Shown here piece by piece: positions 25,957 through 34,410 of a DNA stretch of 64,000 bases. The notes below the pieces were generated by a model. It was not told the DNA's origin. It searched no databases and was given only the letters and a program-made list of their open reading frames with translations. This stretch comes from Micromonospora trifolii (lineage in GTDB: Bacteria; Actinomycetota; Actinomycetes; Mycobacteriales; Micromonosporaceae). The stretch spans positions 1 to 64,000 of the forward strand of contig NZ_JAKKFD010000066.1 in NCBI RefSeq assembly GCF_022229005.1, given 5' to 3'. The translations under genes and the position numbers were made by a program. Each line of letters starts with the position of its first letter. Within the stretch, counting starts at the first letter, position 1.

Positions 25957-26082
25957 CCTTTGCTCTGCTTACCTATACGCACCACCGCGTTTAGCTGGGA
26001 CTTTGAGACGGCCCGCGCAGTCGAGGGGTGGAAACTTTCCTCACGGGGCGTGTGCGTCGCATATAGGTAAGCAGAGCAAAGG
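25957..26082. repeat. 126-bp element with 21-bp perfect terminal inverted repeats
   Basis: Arms 25957-25977 and 26062-26082 are perfectly complementary, starting CCTTTGCTCTGCTTACC, around an 84-bp interior. The element sits in the 314-bp gap between the convergent LigD polymerase and phytase-like genes and is AT-richer than its surroundings. It has no reading frame for a protein. It may be a small non-autonomous mobile element or a structured terminator/RNA. Confidence 0.7.
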
Positions 26083-26182
26083 CTCCGAGTTCGGGCCGTG
26101 GCCCGTAGCGGGGTTACCTGATGTGATCGGCCGGCGCCCGCCGCGAGGGGTGGACGCCGGCCGAAGGGGAGCTGGCGGTGGG

Positions 26183-28492
26183 TCAGCGGCGGTCGAAGAC
26201 CTTGCGGCTGGAGCCGAGGCGCAGGAGCACCGTCTCGCCGGTGGCGTCCTTGACCCCGTCGTTGTCGGTGATCGCGTACACCTCGCCGTTGCCGGCGACG
26301 GTCAGGCCCTCCAGCTTCTCCTGCGTCCACCCGTTGGTGGCGCGCAGCGCGGGCAGCACGTCGACGGCGAGCGTCTTCGGCAGCACCGTCAGCGGACCGG
26401 TCGCCGCCGCGCCGGGCAGCGGCACCGTGTAGATCCGCTTGACAGTGGCGGCCGGGCCGTTCAGCTTGTCCCGTTCGATGACCGCGAGCCGGTCACCGAC
26501 CACTGTGATCTCGGACAGGCCCATCCAATCGCCGGGCACCGTGGTGGCCCCCAACCGGTAGCCGAACCAGCTCCAGGTGCCCGCTGTGACGTCGTAGCGG
26601 CCGAGCCGGACGATGCCGGCCGGGTCGGTGCTCGACTCCCGCTGTACGGCCACCCAGACGATCTCCCGGCCCTGCCGGTCGGTGGTCGCGGTGACGCCCT
26701 CCAAGCCCTGCTTGCCGAGGCCGGCGGCGACCTCGGCGGGCAGCGCGACGGTCTGCCGGGTCACCCCGGCGGCGTCGAGCCGGACCAGCTTGTTCTCCGC
26801 GCCCTTGGCGCCCTCCACGGCGAGCCAGAAGCCGCCCTGCGGACGGGCGAAGATGCCCTCCGCGTCGTACCCGACCGGAGCGCCGGCCGCGTCCCGCACC
26901 GGCAGCGCGCCGGTGATCACGGCCGGCGTCCGCTTCGCGTCGAGGGTGAGGATGCGGGTCTGGCCGTACGCCGCGTCGGTGACGCTGTAGAGCTGGTCCC
27001 GCTTGCCCGGGACCGCGCTCAGCGCGCCGAGTGCGCCCCAACCGATCGGGGTGCCGGCCCGGTCGGTGCCGGAGACGACGCTCGGGAACGCCGGGGTGGC
27101 CTTGCCGAGCTGGAAGAGCGACACCGAGGCCCGAACGTTCACCGAAGCGTCGTCCTCCTCACTGGAGACGGCGAGCAGCCCGCGCGACGGGATGGGCAGC
27201 AGCCCTTCCGGCCCGTTGGTGGTCGGCAGCACCTGCCGGAACACCGGCCGGGTGGGGTCACCCAGGTCGTAGACGGCGACGAAGTTGCTCCGCTCCGAGC
27301 CGACGAAGGCGTACCGGACGCCGTCGTACTCGGCGACGGCCACGCCCTCCGGCTCGGTGCCCTTCTTGGCGGCCCGGTCCTCGTTGTGCAGCCCGTACGT
27401 GACGGCGAGCCGCTCGAAGGTGTTGCCGGCGTCCCAGGCCACGCGTCCGCTGCGGCTGTCGAAGACCGACCAGCCACGGGTGCCGCCGTGCCAGTCGCCC
27501 TCGTTGGCCGTGGCGAGATAGCGGTCGTCGACCCAGGCCACCGCGTCCGGCTCACGCGGCACGTCGGTGATGCCGCCGGTCAGGTCGATGACACCGTCCT
27601 TCTTGGTGTCGATGCCGCTGATCGTGGCGGTGCCGGCGCTGAAGACCTTGGTGAGCCGCCCGGTGGGCAGGTCGACCAGGGCGACGCCGTTGTTCTCCTG
27701 AAGCGTCACGGCCAGCTGGTTGCGGCTGTTGATCGAGACGTACTCGGGCTCGGGGTCGGTCGGCGCGGCGAGGCCGGCCTGCGCCAGCGCGGGCAGCGCG
27801 CTGCCGTCGGCCCCGGTCAGCGCTACCGGCCGCAGCCGCCAACCGGCCGGTGCCTTCCCGGCCAGGTCGACGATCTGCACGAAGCCGGCGGGCGCCTGGG
27901 GCAGGTCGCCCTCCACGCCGCCGGGCGGGGTGGCCTCCTCGTCGCGCTCGTTCTCGATGGCGATCGCGGCGTACCGCTTGTCAGTGCTGATCGCGATGGA
28001 GTCGGGCTGACCACCGAGATCGAAGCTGGCCACCCGCTCGCGACTGGCCAGCTCGATCACGTCGAGGCGACCGGACGGCTCGGTGTAGCTGGCGCTGGTG
28101 TTCACCACCACCAGCACGTACCTGCCGACCACGGCGACCGAGGTCGGCTCATCCTCGGCGTTGCCGAGTTGGGCCAGGGAGAGCGTGCCGAGGCCGCGCG
28201 GCCGGTCGGCGCGGGAGATGTCCAGGAAGCCGATGCGCCGGGCCAGCGCGTCGGTGTGGATCAGGGTGCGACCGTCCTCGCTGACCGCCGAGATCTCGGC
28301 GACCGTCGCGGTCGTCGGATCCTCGCCGGCCGGACGGTTCTGGAACACCGGGTACGTGGCGACCCGGTCGAAGGCGCGCGACAGGCCTGGGTGGTGGTGG
28401 TGCCCGCCGGCCGACGCGGGGGTGGCCCCGGTCAGGCTGGCGGCGGCGACACCGGCTGCGGTGAGCGCGGTGAATGCTCTTCTGAGTGTCAA
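26183..28492 (-). CDS. Secreted phytase/esterase-like beta-propeller protein
   Basis: This 769-residue protein has a clear signal peptide (about residues 1-28, cleavage after PASA) followed by a His-rich start. The rest is a repeat-rich beta-propeller with the 'esterase-like activity of phytase' domain in the C-terminal half (DAEGIFARPQGGFWLAVEGAKG, KQGLEGVTATTDRQGREIVWVAVQRE, KLEGLTVAGNGEVYAITDND). Such proteins are secreted and are thought to hydrolyse phosphoesters or esters; true phytase activity is not shown by sequence. A TTG start at 28492 is supported by GGAGGA 6-7 nt upstream and no better ATG/GTG. The membrane protein gene upstream is 54 bp away. Confidence 0.8.
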   Translation of the reverse strand: MTLRRAFTALTAAGVAAASLTGATPASAGGHHHHPGLSRAFDRVATYPVFQNRPAGEDPTTATVAEISAVSEDGRTLIHTDALARRIGFLDISRADRPRGLGTLSLAQLGNAEDEPTSVAVVGRYVLVVVNTSASYTEPSGRLDVIELASRERVASFDLGGQPDSIAISTDKRYAAIAIENERDEEATPPGGVEGDLPQAPAGFVQIVDLAGKAPAGWRLRPVALTGADGSALPALAQAGLAAPTDPEPEYVSINSRNQLAVTLQENNGVALVDLPTGRLTKVFSAGTATISGIDTKKDGVIDLTGGITDVPREPDAVAWVDDRYLATANEGDWHGGTRGWSVFDSRSGRVAWDAGNTFERLAVTYGLHNEDRAAKKGTEPEGVAVAEYDGVRYAFVGSERSNFVAVYDLGDPTRPVFRQVLPTTNGPEGLLPIPSRGLLAVSSEEDDASVNVRASVSLFQLGKATPAFPSVVSGTDRAGTPIGWGALGALSAVPGKRDQLYSVTDAAYGQTRILTLDAKRTPAVITGALPVRDAAGAPVGYDAEGIFARPQGGFWLAVEGAKGAENKLVRLDAAGVTRQTVALPAEVAAGLGKQGLEGVTATTDRQGREIVWVAVQRESSTDPAGIVRLGRYDVTAGTWSWFGYRLGATTVPGDWMGLSEITVVGDRLAVIERDKLNGPAATVKRIYTVPLPGAAATGPLTVLPKTLAVDVLPALRATNGWTQEKLEGLTVAGNGEVYAITDNDGVKDATGETVLLRLGSSRKVFDRR

Positions 28493-28546
28493 GGACTTCC
28501 TCCGTTAGGTCGTACCCGCACGGAGGCTGACAGTCGTTGGGGAGCG

Positions 28547-29599
28547 TCAGCTTGCGCCAACATGAACAGTCGGCGAAGCACGACGCAGCCGCCACCAGGC
28601 GGCCCCGACCAGGGCGACAGTCACGACGGTGACCGCGACGTCGCCGGCCAGGGCCGCGGCCGGGCTCGCCGGGGAGTACGGCGGCACCAGGTACGCGAAC
28701 GCTGCGGCGGTGACCAGGCCCGCCGTGCCCGCCACGAGCACGTGTCGCTGCCCCCAACCGCTGCCCGACGACCAGTACGCGATCAGCCCTCCGGCGACGG
28801 CGGCGAGTCCCAGCGCGATGGCCACCCCCGCCCATCCGGGCGTCAGGTCGGAGCCGAGGCGGACGAGGACGACGGGCAGACCGACCCAGATCGGGTGCGG
28901 TGCCCGGCGGGTCCGGCGTGGGTGGGGGCGTCGCCAGCGGGGCAGCAGGGCTACCGCGACGAGGGCGACGACCACCACGGCGGCGAAGGCCAGTTGGAGC
29001 GGGCTGGCCAGAAAGCCCTTGCGGCCGCTGCTGTCGGAGAAGATCAACAGGCTGCCGAGCAGGTAGAGCACGCCCACCACGGCGAGACCCTGCCAGCCCA
29101 GCCACGGCCGCAGCCGCCGCTTCGGCCCGAGGAACGACTCGATCAGCACGACAGGCGCGCAGATGGTCAGCACGATGTGGTTGCCGACGTAGTCGAAGGC
29201 CTGCCGGAGGCTGAATTCGAGCCCCGGCACCAGCGTCGCCTCGGCGGCGGCCCGCGTGTCGGCGTACTGGGTGTCGTCGAGGAAGTCGGGGTTGAACAGT
29301 GACTGGTCGACCAGCCCGGCCTGGAGTACGCCGAACGCGGCGGCGAGCAGCACGATGCTGGGCCAACCCGCGCCGAGGTGCCGGGCGGTCTCCCGGATGA
29401 GGATCGCCGCGCCGCCGTACATCGGGCCCAGGAAGATCAGCACCGGTAGGAAGTCGTCGATGGCGAAGCCACCCCAGGAGCACTCGGCCGCCCACGGCGC
29501 GAGCAGCAACAACGCGATCACCGGCAGGAGCCGTCGGCGCAAAGGCAGACGGCCGGCGGCGGGATGGTCGGCGGTGGCGGGGTCGGGTCCGTCCGGCAT
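28547..29599 (-). CDS. Polytopic membrane protein of unknown function
   Basis: The 350-residue protein has roughly nine hydrophobic segments (for example LLPVIALLLLAPWAAECSWGGF, VLIFLGPMYGGAAILI, IVLTICAPVVLIESFL, LAFAAVVVVALVAVALL) and short charged loops. No transporter or enzyme signature was recognised. The ATG at 29599 has GAGGAG at 5 nt. It lies directly upstream of the phytase-like gene on the same strand and may be co-transcribed with it. It resembles uncharacterised actinobacterial membrane proteins only in general form. Confidence 0.65.
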   Translation of the reverse strand: MPDGPDPATADHPAAGRLPLRRRLLPVIALLLLAPWAAECSWGGFAIDDFLPVLIFLGPMYGGAAILIRETARHLGAGWPSIVLLAAAFGVLQAGLVDQSLFNPDFLDDTQYADTRAAAEATLVPGLEFSLRQAFDYVGNHIVLTICAPVVLIESFLGPKRRLRPWLGWQGLAVVGVLYLLGSLLIFSDSSGRKGFLASPLQLAFAAVVVVALVAVALLPRWRRPHPRRTRRAPHPIWVGLPVVLVRLGSDLTPGWAGVAIALGLAAVAGGLIAYWSSGSGWGQRHVLVAGTAGLVTAAAFAYLVPPYSPASPAAALAGDVAVTVVTVALVGAAWWRLRRASPTVHVGAS

Positions 29600-29743
29600 G
29601 GGCGCTCCTCAACGACGTTGCGGGGATCGTTCCCTGCACCGTGCGCGGGCCACCCGGTCACCCGATACGGCCATCGGCCGACGACCGCTGCGACCAAAGT
29701 CGTTGAGTACTGTGGTGCCGACGTCGACCCGGGGAGCGTGGAG

Positions 29744-30496
29744 ATGCAGCCAACCGTCACGGCCGACCAGGCGGCCCGGCCCGTCGAGGCCGAACGTCCG
29801 CTGCTCAGCTACCGCGACGAGGCGACCGGTGAGCGCGTCGACCTCACCGCTCACCAGCTCGGTGCCTGGGCGGCACGCAGCGCGGGCCTGCTGCGGGACG
29901 GCTGCCGGCTCGGCCCCGGCAGCCGCGTAGCGGTCCTGCTGCCGCCGCACTGGCGTACCGCAGCGGTGTTGTTGGGCGCCTGGGCCTCCGGCCTGGCGGT
30001 GTCGTTCCGACCGCGCGCCACGGCGGGCCTGGCGGTGCTCGAACCGGGCGGCGACCGGCCGTTCGACGCGGTCTTCGTGACGCCGGAGCGGCAGGACGAC
30101 TGGCTGGAGGACGTGCCGGACGCGCCGCACCGCTATCTCGTCGGCACCGGGCCGGGGCGGCTGGACGACGTGCCGTTGGGCTGGTTGGACTGGTCCGCCG
30201 AGGTGCTTCGGCACGGCGACGGCGCGCCCGACCACACCGCCATCCACCCGTCGGACCCGGCCACCGCTGACGGCACCACCTACGGTCAGTGGGGTGCGCT
30301 CGCCCAGGAGTTCGCCACCATGCTGGACCTGCGCGCCGGCGATCGCCTGCTGGTCGATGCCGCCGAGACCGAGCAGCCGCTGAAGTGGTTGCTCGCGCCG
30401 CTCTCCGTCGGCGCGTCCGTGGTGATCAGCGCCAACCTCGACAGGGCGCGGCGGGACGCGGTCGTCGCCGCCGAACAGGTGACCCGGGTCCTCTGA
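29744..30496 (+). CDS. TIGR03089-family protein (truncated AMP-binding fold)
   Basis: This 250-residue protein resembles the N-terminal part of adenylate-forming enzymes (LSYRDEATGERVDLTAHQLGAWAARSAGLLRDGCRLGPGSRVAVLLPPHWRTAAVLLGAWASG) but lacks the P-loop and C-terminal lobe. This matches the actinobacterial TIGR03089 family of unknown function. The ATG at 29744 is preceded by GGGGAG with a 7-nt gap; the upstream frame is a shadow of the divergent membrane-protein gene. Confidence 0.8.
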   Translation: MQPTVTADQAARPVEAERPLLSYRDEATGERVDLTAHQLGAWAARSAGLLRDGCRLGPGSRVAVLLPPHWRTAAVLLGAWASGLAVSFRPRATAGLAVLEPGGDRPFDAVFVTPERQDDWLEDVPDAPHRYLVGTGPGRLDDVPLGWLDWSAEVLRHGDGAPDHTAIHPSDPATADGTTYGQWGALAQEFATMLDLRAGDRLLVDAAETEQPLKWLLAPLSVGASVVISANLDRARRDAVVAAEQVTRVL

Positions 30497-30626
30497 GGCT
30501 GTCTCGTCACCCGACCGGTGGAGCCGCAGCCTTCCGTCAGCTCTCACATTTCGCCTGCTCATACGCTTCGCCGGAGGCACGCGCGATGGTCCGGGCGCGG
30601 CCATTGTGCACACCGGCGGAGGGTCG

Positions 30627-31349
30627 ATGGTTTCGAGGCGTACCCGTCGGAGCGTGGTTGCGGCGGTGGCCGGCGCTCTGTTCGCCCTCGGCGTGGTCGC
30701 GCCCGGTCCGGCGGCGGCGCCGTCACCCCGCGCGGCGCAGGCCGACGGCCCCACCGCCCCCGACCCGCGGGAGCCGCGCCCGCCGCTGCTCCCCGCTGAC
30801 TTTCAGGGCACCGGCCGGTACATCGTGCGGGACCTCGGCATCGATGTGCCGTTCTCGTGGCAGGGCCGCGACGGCAACAGCCAGATGACCGCCGGCGGCC
30901 CGGACCACCCGATCTGGTTCACGAACCTGATCTACGAGAACACCCTCTACACGCTCACCTACAAGTGGCCGAACATCCCGCTGTTTCCGCCCCGCGCGTG
31001 CAGCAAGGTGCCGGGGTTCTTCAACCGGCAGATCTTCAACGACAAGCTGAAGACCGCCCGCTACGTGGGGCCGGAGATCCTGCAGGGGGAGAAGGGCCGG
31101 CACGTGGACCACTGGCGGGTCGGGGTGGTCGGGGGCTCCACAGTGCCGGGGGAGTTCTTCCGGTTCCCGCTCGCGCTCGGTGACATCTACGTCGACCAGC
31201 ACGACCCGAGCCGGTGGTGGCAGGTGTTGCAGTTCGGCTTGCAGAACCTTTTCGACCCGGAGCTGGACGAATGGTTCACGATGGACACCTTCGACCACCG
31301 TCCCGGCCAGGTCACCCTCCCCGACCGCTGCCCACCCCCCACGTCGTGA
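30627..31349 (+). CDS. Secreted protein of unknown function
   Basis: This 240-residue protein begins with a signal peptide (MVSRRTRRSVVAAVAGALFALGVVAPGPAAA, about 30 residues). The mature part is rich in aromatic residues (WFTNLIYENTLYTLTYKWPNI, RWWQVLQFGLQNLF) with two Cys. No family was recognised. The ATG at 30627 follows GGAGG by 4 nt; a GTG at 30606 would add seven residues. It ends just before a long palindrome and faces the DUF4267 gene. Confidence 0.65.
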   Translation: MVSRRTRRSVVAAVAGALFALGVVAPGPAAAPSPRAAQADGPTAPDPREPRPPLLPADFQGTGRYIVRDLGIDVPFSWQGRDGNSQMTAGGPDHPIWFTNLIYENTLYTLTYKWPNIPLFPPRACSKVPGFFNRQIFNDKLKTARYVGPEILQGEKGRHVDHWRVGVVGGSTVPGEFFRFPLALGDIYVDQHDPSRWWQVLQFGLQNLFDPELDEWFTMDTFDHRPGQVTLPDRCPPPTS

Positions 31350-31361
31350 CCCACCCACTGC

Positions 31362-31421
31362 GTTGATCAAGAGGTTTGCGTCATCGATCGGCCTGATGAT
31401 GACGCAAACCTCTTGATCAAC
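31362..31421. repeat. Long palindrome with 24-bp perfect arms
   Basis: Arms 31362-31385 and 31398-31421 are perfectly complementary around a 12-bp spacer and start GTTGATCAAGAGG. It lies between convergent genes and could terminate both. Its GTTGATCA outer ends match those of the palindrome at 12550 although the inner sequence differs. Confidence 0.75.
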
Positions 31422-31435
31422 ACGGGTAGGGGCAG

Positions 31436-31807
31436 TTACAGGGCGAACAGCAGGGCGGCGTTCAGGAGGACGACGAGGGCGGTGGCGAAGTGGATGCCGA
31501 AGGCGACAGCTTTCGTCCCGCCGTTTCTCAGCACGATGAAGGTGTCGCCCAGCGGGACGAGCGCGACGACCAGCATGAACCACGCGACCGCGTCGGCGGT
31601 CGTGAAGGCGATCAGGGCGAGGCCGAGCAGGCCGAACGTGAGGTCCTTGAGCCCTTTGACCGTCAGGTAGGCGGGGTCGCCGTCCGGCTTGGCCGGTATG
31701 CCGTACCCGGCGGCTGCGGCCTGCGGCACCAGCAGGAACCGCGCTCCGATGAAGGCGACGAAGAGGCTGAGTACGACGGCGAGCCCGTAGGCAAGGGGTG
31801 TCAGCAT
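31436..31807 (-). CDS. DUF4267 membrane protein
   Basis: This 123-residue protein has four membrane helices (LAYGLAVVLSLFVAFIGARFLLVP, LTFGLLGLALIAFTTADAVAWFMLVVALVPLGDTFIVL, AFGIHFATALVVLLNAALLFAL) and the DUF4267 pattern. Its role is unknown; family members are often paired with TetR regulators. The ATG at 31807 has GGAG at 7 nt. The intergenic region to the divergent TetR gene holds two near-identical operators, so it is the likely regulated target. Confidence 0.8.
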   Translation of the reverse strand: MLTPLAYGLAVVLSLFVAFIGARFLLVPQAAAAGYGIPAKPDGDPAYLTVKGLKDLTFGLLGLALIAFTTADAVAWFMLVVALVPLGDTFIVLRNGGTKAVAFGIHFATALVVLLNAALLFAL

Positions 31808-31823
31808 GAGTCTGCTCCAATTC

Positions 31824-31836
31824 CTAGCGCTGCTAG
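31824..31836. promoter_or_regulatory. Candidate TetR operator 1
   Basis: CTAGCGCTGCTAG has 5-bp palindromic arms. It lies 17 bp from the DUF4267 start and differs by one central base from the site at 31874. Confidence 0.6.
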
Positions 31837-31873
31837 ATATGAGAGCGACGCTAGCAGAGCATCGACAGGATCG

Positions 31874-31886
31874 CTAGCGGTGCTAG
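31874..31886. promoter_or_regulatory. Candidate TetR operator 2, overlapping the TetR -10
   Basis: CTAGCGGTGCTAG overlaps the TAGGGT hexamer of the TetR gene promoter, so binding would block the regulator's own transcription. It lies exactly 50 bp from operator 1. Confidence 0.6.
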
Positions 31887-31889
31887 GGT
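31884..31889 (+). promoter_or_regulatory. -10 hexamer of a probable leaderless promoter (TetR gene)
   Basis: TAGGGT fits TANNNT and ends 7 nt before the ATG at 31897. Confidence 0.55.
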
Positions 31890-31896
31890 TGCTGTC

Positions 31897-32472
31897 ATGT
31901 CGACACAGGCACGCCGGGAGCGTGAGCGGGCTGAACGGGAGCAGGCGATCATCACCGCGGCACGGGACCTGGCGTTGGCCGAAGGCTGGGACGCGGTTAC
32001 CACCCGACGGCTCGCCGCCGAGATCGAGTACAGCCAGCCCGTCCTCTACAGCCACTTCAAGGGCAAGGACGCCATCATGGCGGCGGTGGCCGTCGAGGGC
32101 TTCGCCGAACTGGCAACCGCACTGGTCTCGGCGCGGGCCTCCTCCGCCGGCCCCCGGCAGGCGGTCGCCGACGTGGCAGCCGCGTACGTCGCGTTCGCCC
32201 AGCAGCGGCCCGCGATCTACGACGCGATGTTCACCCTCGCCGTGGACCTGCCGTTCGCCACTCAGGACGTGCCAACCGACCTGGCCCGGGGCTTCGCCGA
32301 GTTGGCCGAGACGGTGCGCCCGGTCGCTGCGGACGACGACCTGGAGACGGTCACCGAGACCTTCTGGGCCGGCCTGCACGGGCTGGTCACACTGATGCGC
32401 AGCGGCCGGCTCCGCCGCGTCGACCATGAGCGCCGGCTCGCGGTCCTGGTGGACCGCTTCTCCCCGCGCTGA
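31897..32472 (+). CDS. TetR family transcriptional regulator
   Basis: The 191-residue protein has an N-terminal HTH (residues about 18-62: IITAARDLALAEGWDAVTTRRLAAEIEYSQPVLYSHFKGKDAIM) and a TetR_C-type ligand domain with WAGLHGLVTLMRSGRL. It diverges from the DUF4267 gene with two matching palindromes between them, one over its own -10, implying autorepression and control of the membrane protein. The transcript appears leaderless. Confidence 0.9.
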   Translation: MSTQARRERERAEREQAIITAARDLALAEGWDAVTTRRLAAEIEYSQPVLYSHFKGKDAIMAAVAVEGFAELATALVSARASSAGPRQAVADVAAAYVAFAQQRPAIYDAMFTLAVDLPFATQDVPTDLARGFAELAETVRPVAADDDLETVTETFWAGLHGLVTLMRSGRLRRVDHERRLAVLVDRFSPR

Positions 32473-32546
32473 TCGACTCGGGTTTCAGGAAATCGGGGCA
32501 TAAAAGGGCATCGGACACCGCGACTTCCTGAAAACCGAGTCGATCA
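32470..32546. repeat. Inverted repeat with 26-bp arms (two mismatches)
   Basis: Arms 32470-32495 and 32521-32546 pair over 24 of 26 positions, with a 25-bp spacer. The left arm starts in the TetR stop codon and the right arm ends 12 bp from the stop of the convergent XPB gene. AT-rich arms set it apart from the ordinary GC hairpins. Confidence 0.7.
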
Positions 32547-32558
32547 AAGCCGCGCGGG

Positions 32559-34238
32559 TCAGTCGACGGTCGGGAGCTTCGGGCCGAGGACGTCGTCGGC
32601 GTCGACGATCGTGTACGCGTAGCCCTGCTCGGCGAGGAAGCGCTGCCGGTGCGCCGCGTACTCCGTGTCGATCGTGTCCCGGGAAACCACAGTGTAGAAG
32701 TGCGCCTGCCGGCCGTCGGCCTTCGGCCGGAGCACCCGACCGAGGCGCTGCGCCTCCTCCTGGCGCGAGCCGAACGTCCCGGACACCTGGATCGCCACCG
32801 CCGCCTCGGGCAGGTCGATGGAGAAGTTGCCGACCTTCGAGATGACCAAGGTGCGCAGCGAGCCGGACCGGAACGCGTCGAACAGCCGCTCCCGCTCCTT
32901 GTTCGTGGTCGAGCCCTGGATGATCGGGGCGTCGAGGTACTCGCCGAGCTGGTGCAACTGGTCGATGTACGCCCCGATCACCAGCACCTGGTCGTCCGGG
33001 TGCCGGTCGACCAGCGCCTTGACCACCGGCAGCTTCGTACGGGCGGTCGCCGCCATCCGGTAGCGCTCCTCGGCCTCCGCCGTCGCGTACGACATCCGCT
33101 CCGCGTCGGTCAGGGTCACCCGGACCTCGGTGCACTCGGCCGGGGCGATCCAGCCCTGCGACTCGATGTCCTTCCACGGCGCGTCGTACCGCTTCGGACC
33201 GATCAGGCTGAACACGTCACCCTCGCGGCCGTCCTCGCGTACCAGCGTCGCAGTGAGGCCCAGCCGGCGGCGGGCCTGGAGGTCCGCGGTGAACCGGAAG
33301 ATCGGCGCGGGCAGCAGGTGCACCTCGTCGTAGACGACCAGGCCCCAGTCGCGGGCCCCGAAGAGGTCCAGGTGGGTGAACGCGCCGCCGCGCCGCGAGG
33401 TGAGCACCTGGTACGTGGCGATGGTGACCGGGCGGATCTCCTTGCGCTCGCCCGAGTACTCGCCGATCTCCTCCTCGGTCAGCGAGGTGCGGGCGATCAG
33501 TTCCCGCTTCCACTGCCGGCCGGCGACGGTGTTGGTGACCAGGATCAGGGTGGTCGCCTTCGCCTCGGCCATCGCCGCCGCGCCGACCAGGGTCTTGCCG
33601 GCGCCGCAGGGCAGCACCACCACCCCCGACCCGCCGGCCCAGAACGCCTCGACGGCCTCCCGCTGGTACGAGCGCAGCGTCCACGGCTTGCGCCCGTCCT
33701 TGCCGGCGTCGGCCAGCTCGATCGGGTGCGCCTCACCGTCGACGTAACCGGCCAGGTCCTCCGCCGGCCAACCCAGCTTGAGCAGCGCCTGCTTGAGCCG
33801 GCCGCGCTCGGAGGGGTGCACCCGGATGGTGTCGTCGTCGATCTTGTCGCCGAGCATCCCGGCGAGCTTCTTGCTCTTGGCCACCTCGATCAGCACCAGC
33901 CGATCCAGTGCGCGCAGCACCAGCCCGTACGCCGGGTCGTTGGCGAGCTGAAGCCGGCCGTACCGGTCCATCGTGTCGGCCACGTCCACCAGCAGCGCGT
34001 GCGGCACCGGGTAGCGGGAGTACTTGAGCAGCGAATCCACGACACCCTCGGCGTCGTGGCCCGCCGCGCGGGCGTTCCACAGACCCAGCGGTGTCAGCCG
34101 GTAGGTGTGCACGTGCTCCGGCGAGCGTTCCAGCTCCGCGAACGGCGCGATCGCCATCCGGCAGGCTTGCGCGTCGGGGTGGTCGATCTCCAGCAGCAGG
34201 GTCTTGTCCGACTGCACGATCAGTGGTCCACCGCTCAC
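32559..34238 (-). CDS. DNA repair helicase XPB (SF2)
   Basis: This 559-residue superfamily 2 helicase has an N-terminal XPB-specific domain (about 1-180), then the motor: YQREAVEAFW (Q-like motif), Walker A LPCGAGKT (residues 209-216), DEVH (304-307), LGLTATLVREDG, and motif VI EAQRLGRVLRPK. Bacterial and archaeal XPB unwind damaged DNA, probably with a nuclease or helicase-associated partner. The GTG at 34238 follows GAGGAGAGGA by 7 nt. A helicase-associated protein is encoded nearby (35654-38137) on the same strand, a pairing kept in many actinobacteria. Confidence 0.92.
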   Translation of the reverse strand: MSGGPLIVQSDKTLLLEIDHPDAQACRMAIAPFAELERSPEHVHTYRLTPLGLWNARAAGHDAEGVVDSLLKYSRYPVPHALLVDVADTMDRYGRLQLANDPAYGLVLRALDRLVLIEVAKSKKLAGMLGDKIDDDTIRVHPSERGRLKQALLKLGWPAEDLAGYVDGEAHPIELADAGKDGRKPWTLRSYQREAVEAFWAGGSGVVVLPCGAGKTLVGAAAMAEAKATTLILVTNTVAGRQWKRELIARTSLTEEEIGEYSGERKEIRPVTIATYQVLTSRRGGAFTHLDLFGARDWGLVVYDEVHLLPAPIFRFTADLQARRRLGLTATLVREDGREGDVFSLIGPKRYDAPWKDIESQGWIAPAECTEVRVTLTDAERMSYATAEAEERYRMAATARTKLPVVKALVDRHPDDQVLVIGAYIDQLHQLGEYLDAPIIQGSTTNKERERLFDAFRSGSLRTLVISKVGNFSIDLPEAAVAIQVSGTFGSRQEEAQRLGRVLRPKADGRQAHFYTVVSRDTIDTEYAAHRQRFLAEQGYAYTIVDADDVLGPKLPTVD

Positions 34239-34410
34239 GCCAGCGTCCTCTCCTCGGTTGGCCGACCGGCCGGAACGGGTCGCATACCCGCTGCTGGCCG
34301 ACCATCCAGTGTTGCACGGGGCGGGACGGCGAAAGAAAGATGCTCACCGGGCGCAACCGTGATGGCACTCACGAACGTCTAGTAAGAGGACGACTGTCTG
34401 GGGAGGTCCC

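Noticed and set aside
25910..29302. 1130-codon plus-strand open frame
   Set aside because: Antisense shadow of the phytase-like and membrane-protein genes, with Asp/Arg/Gly-rich composition typical of GC-rich opposite strands.
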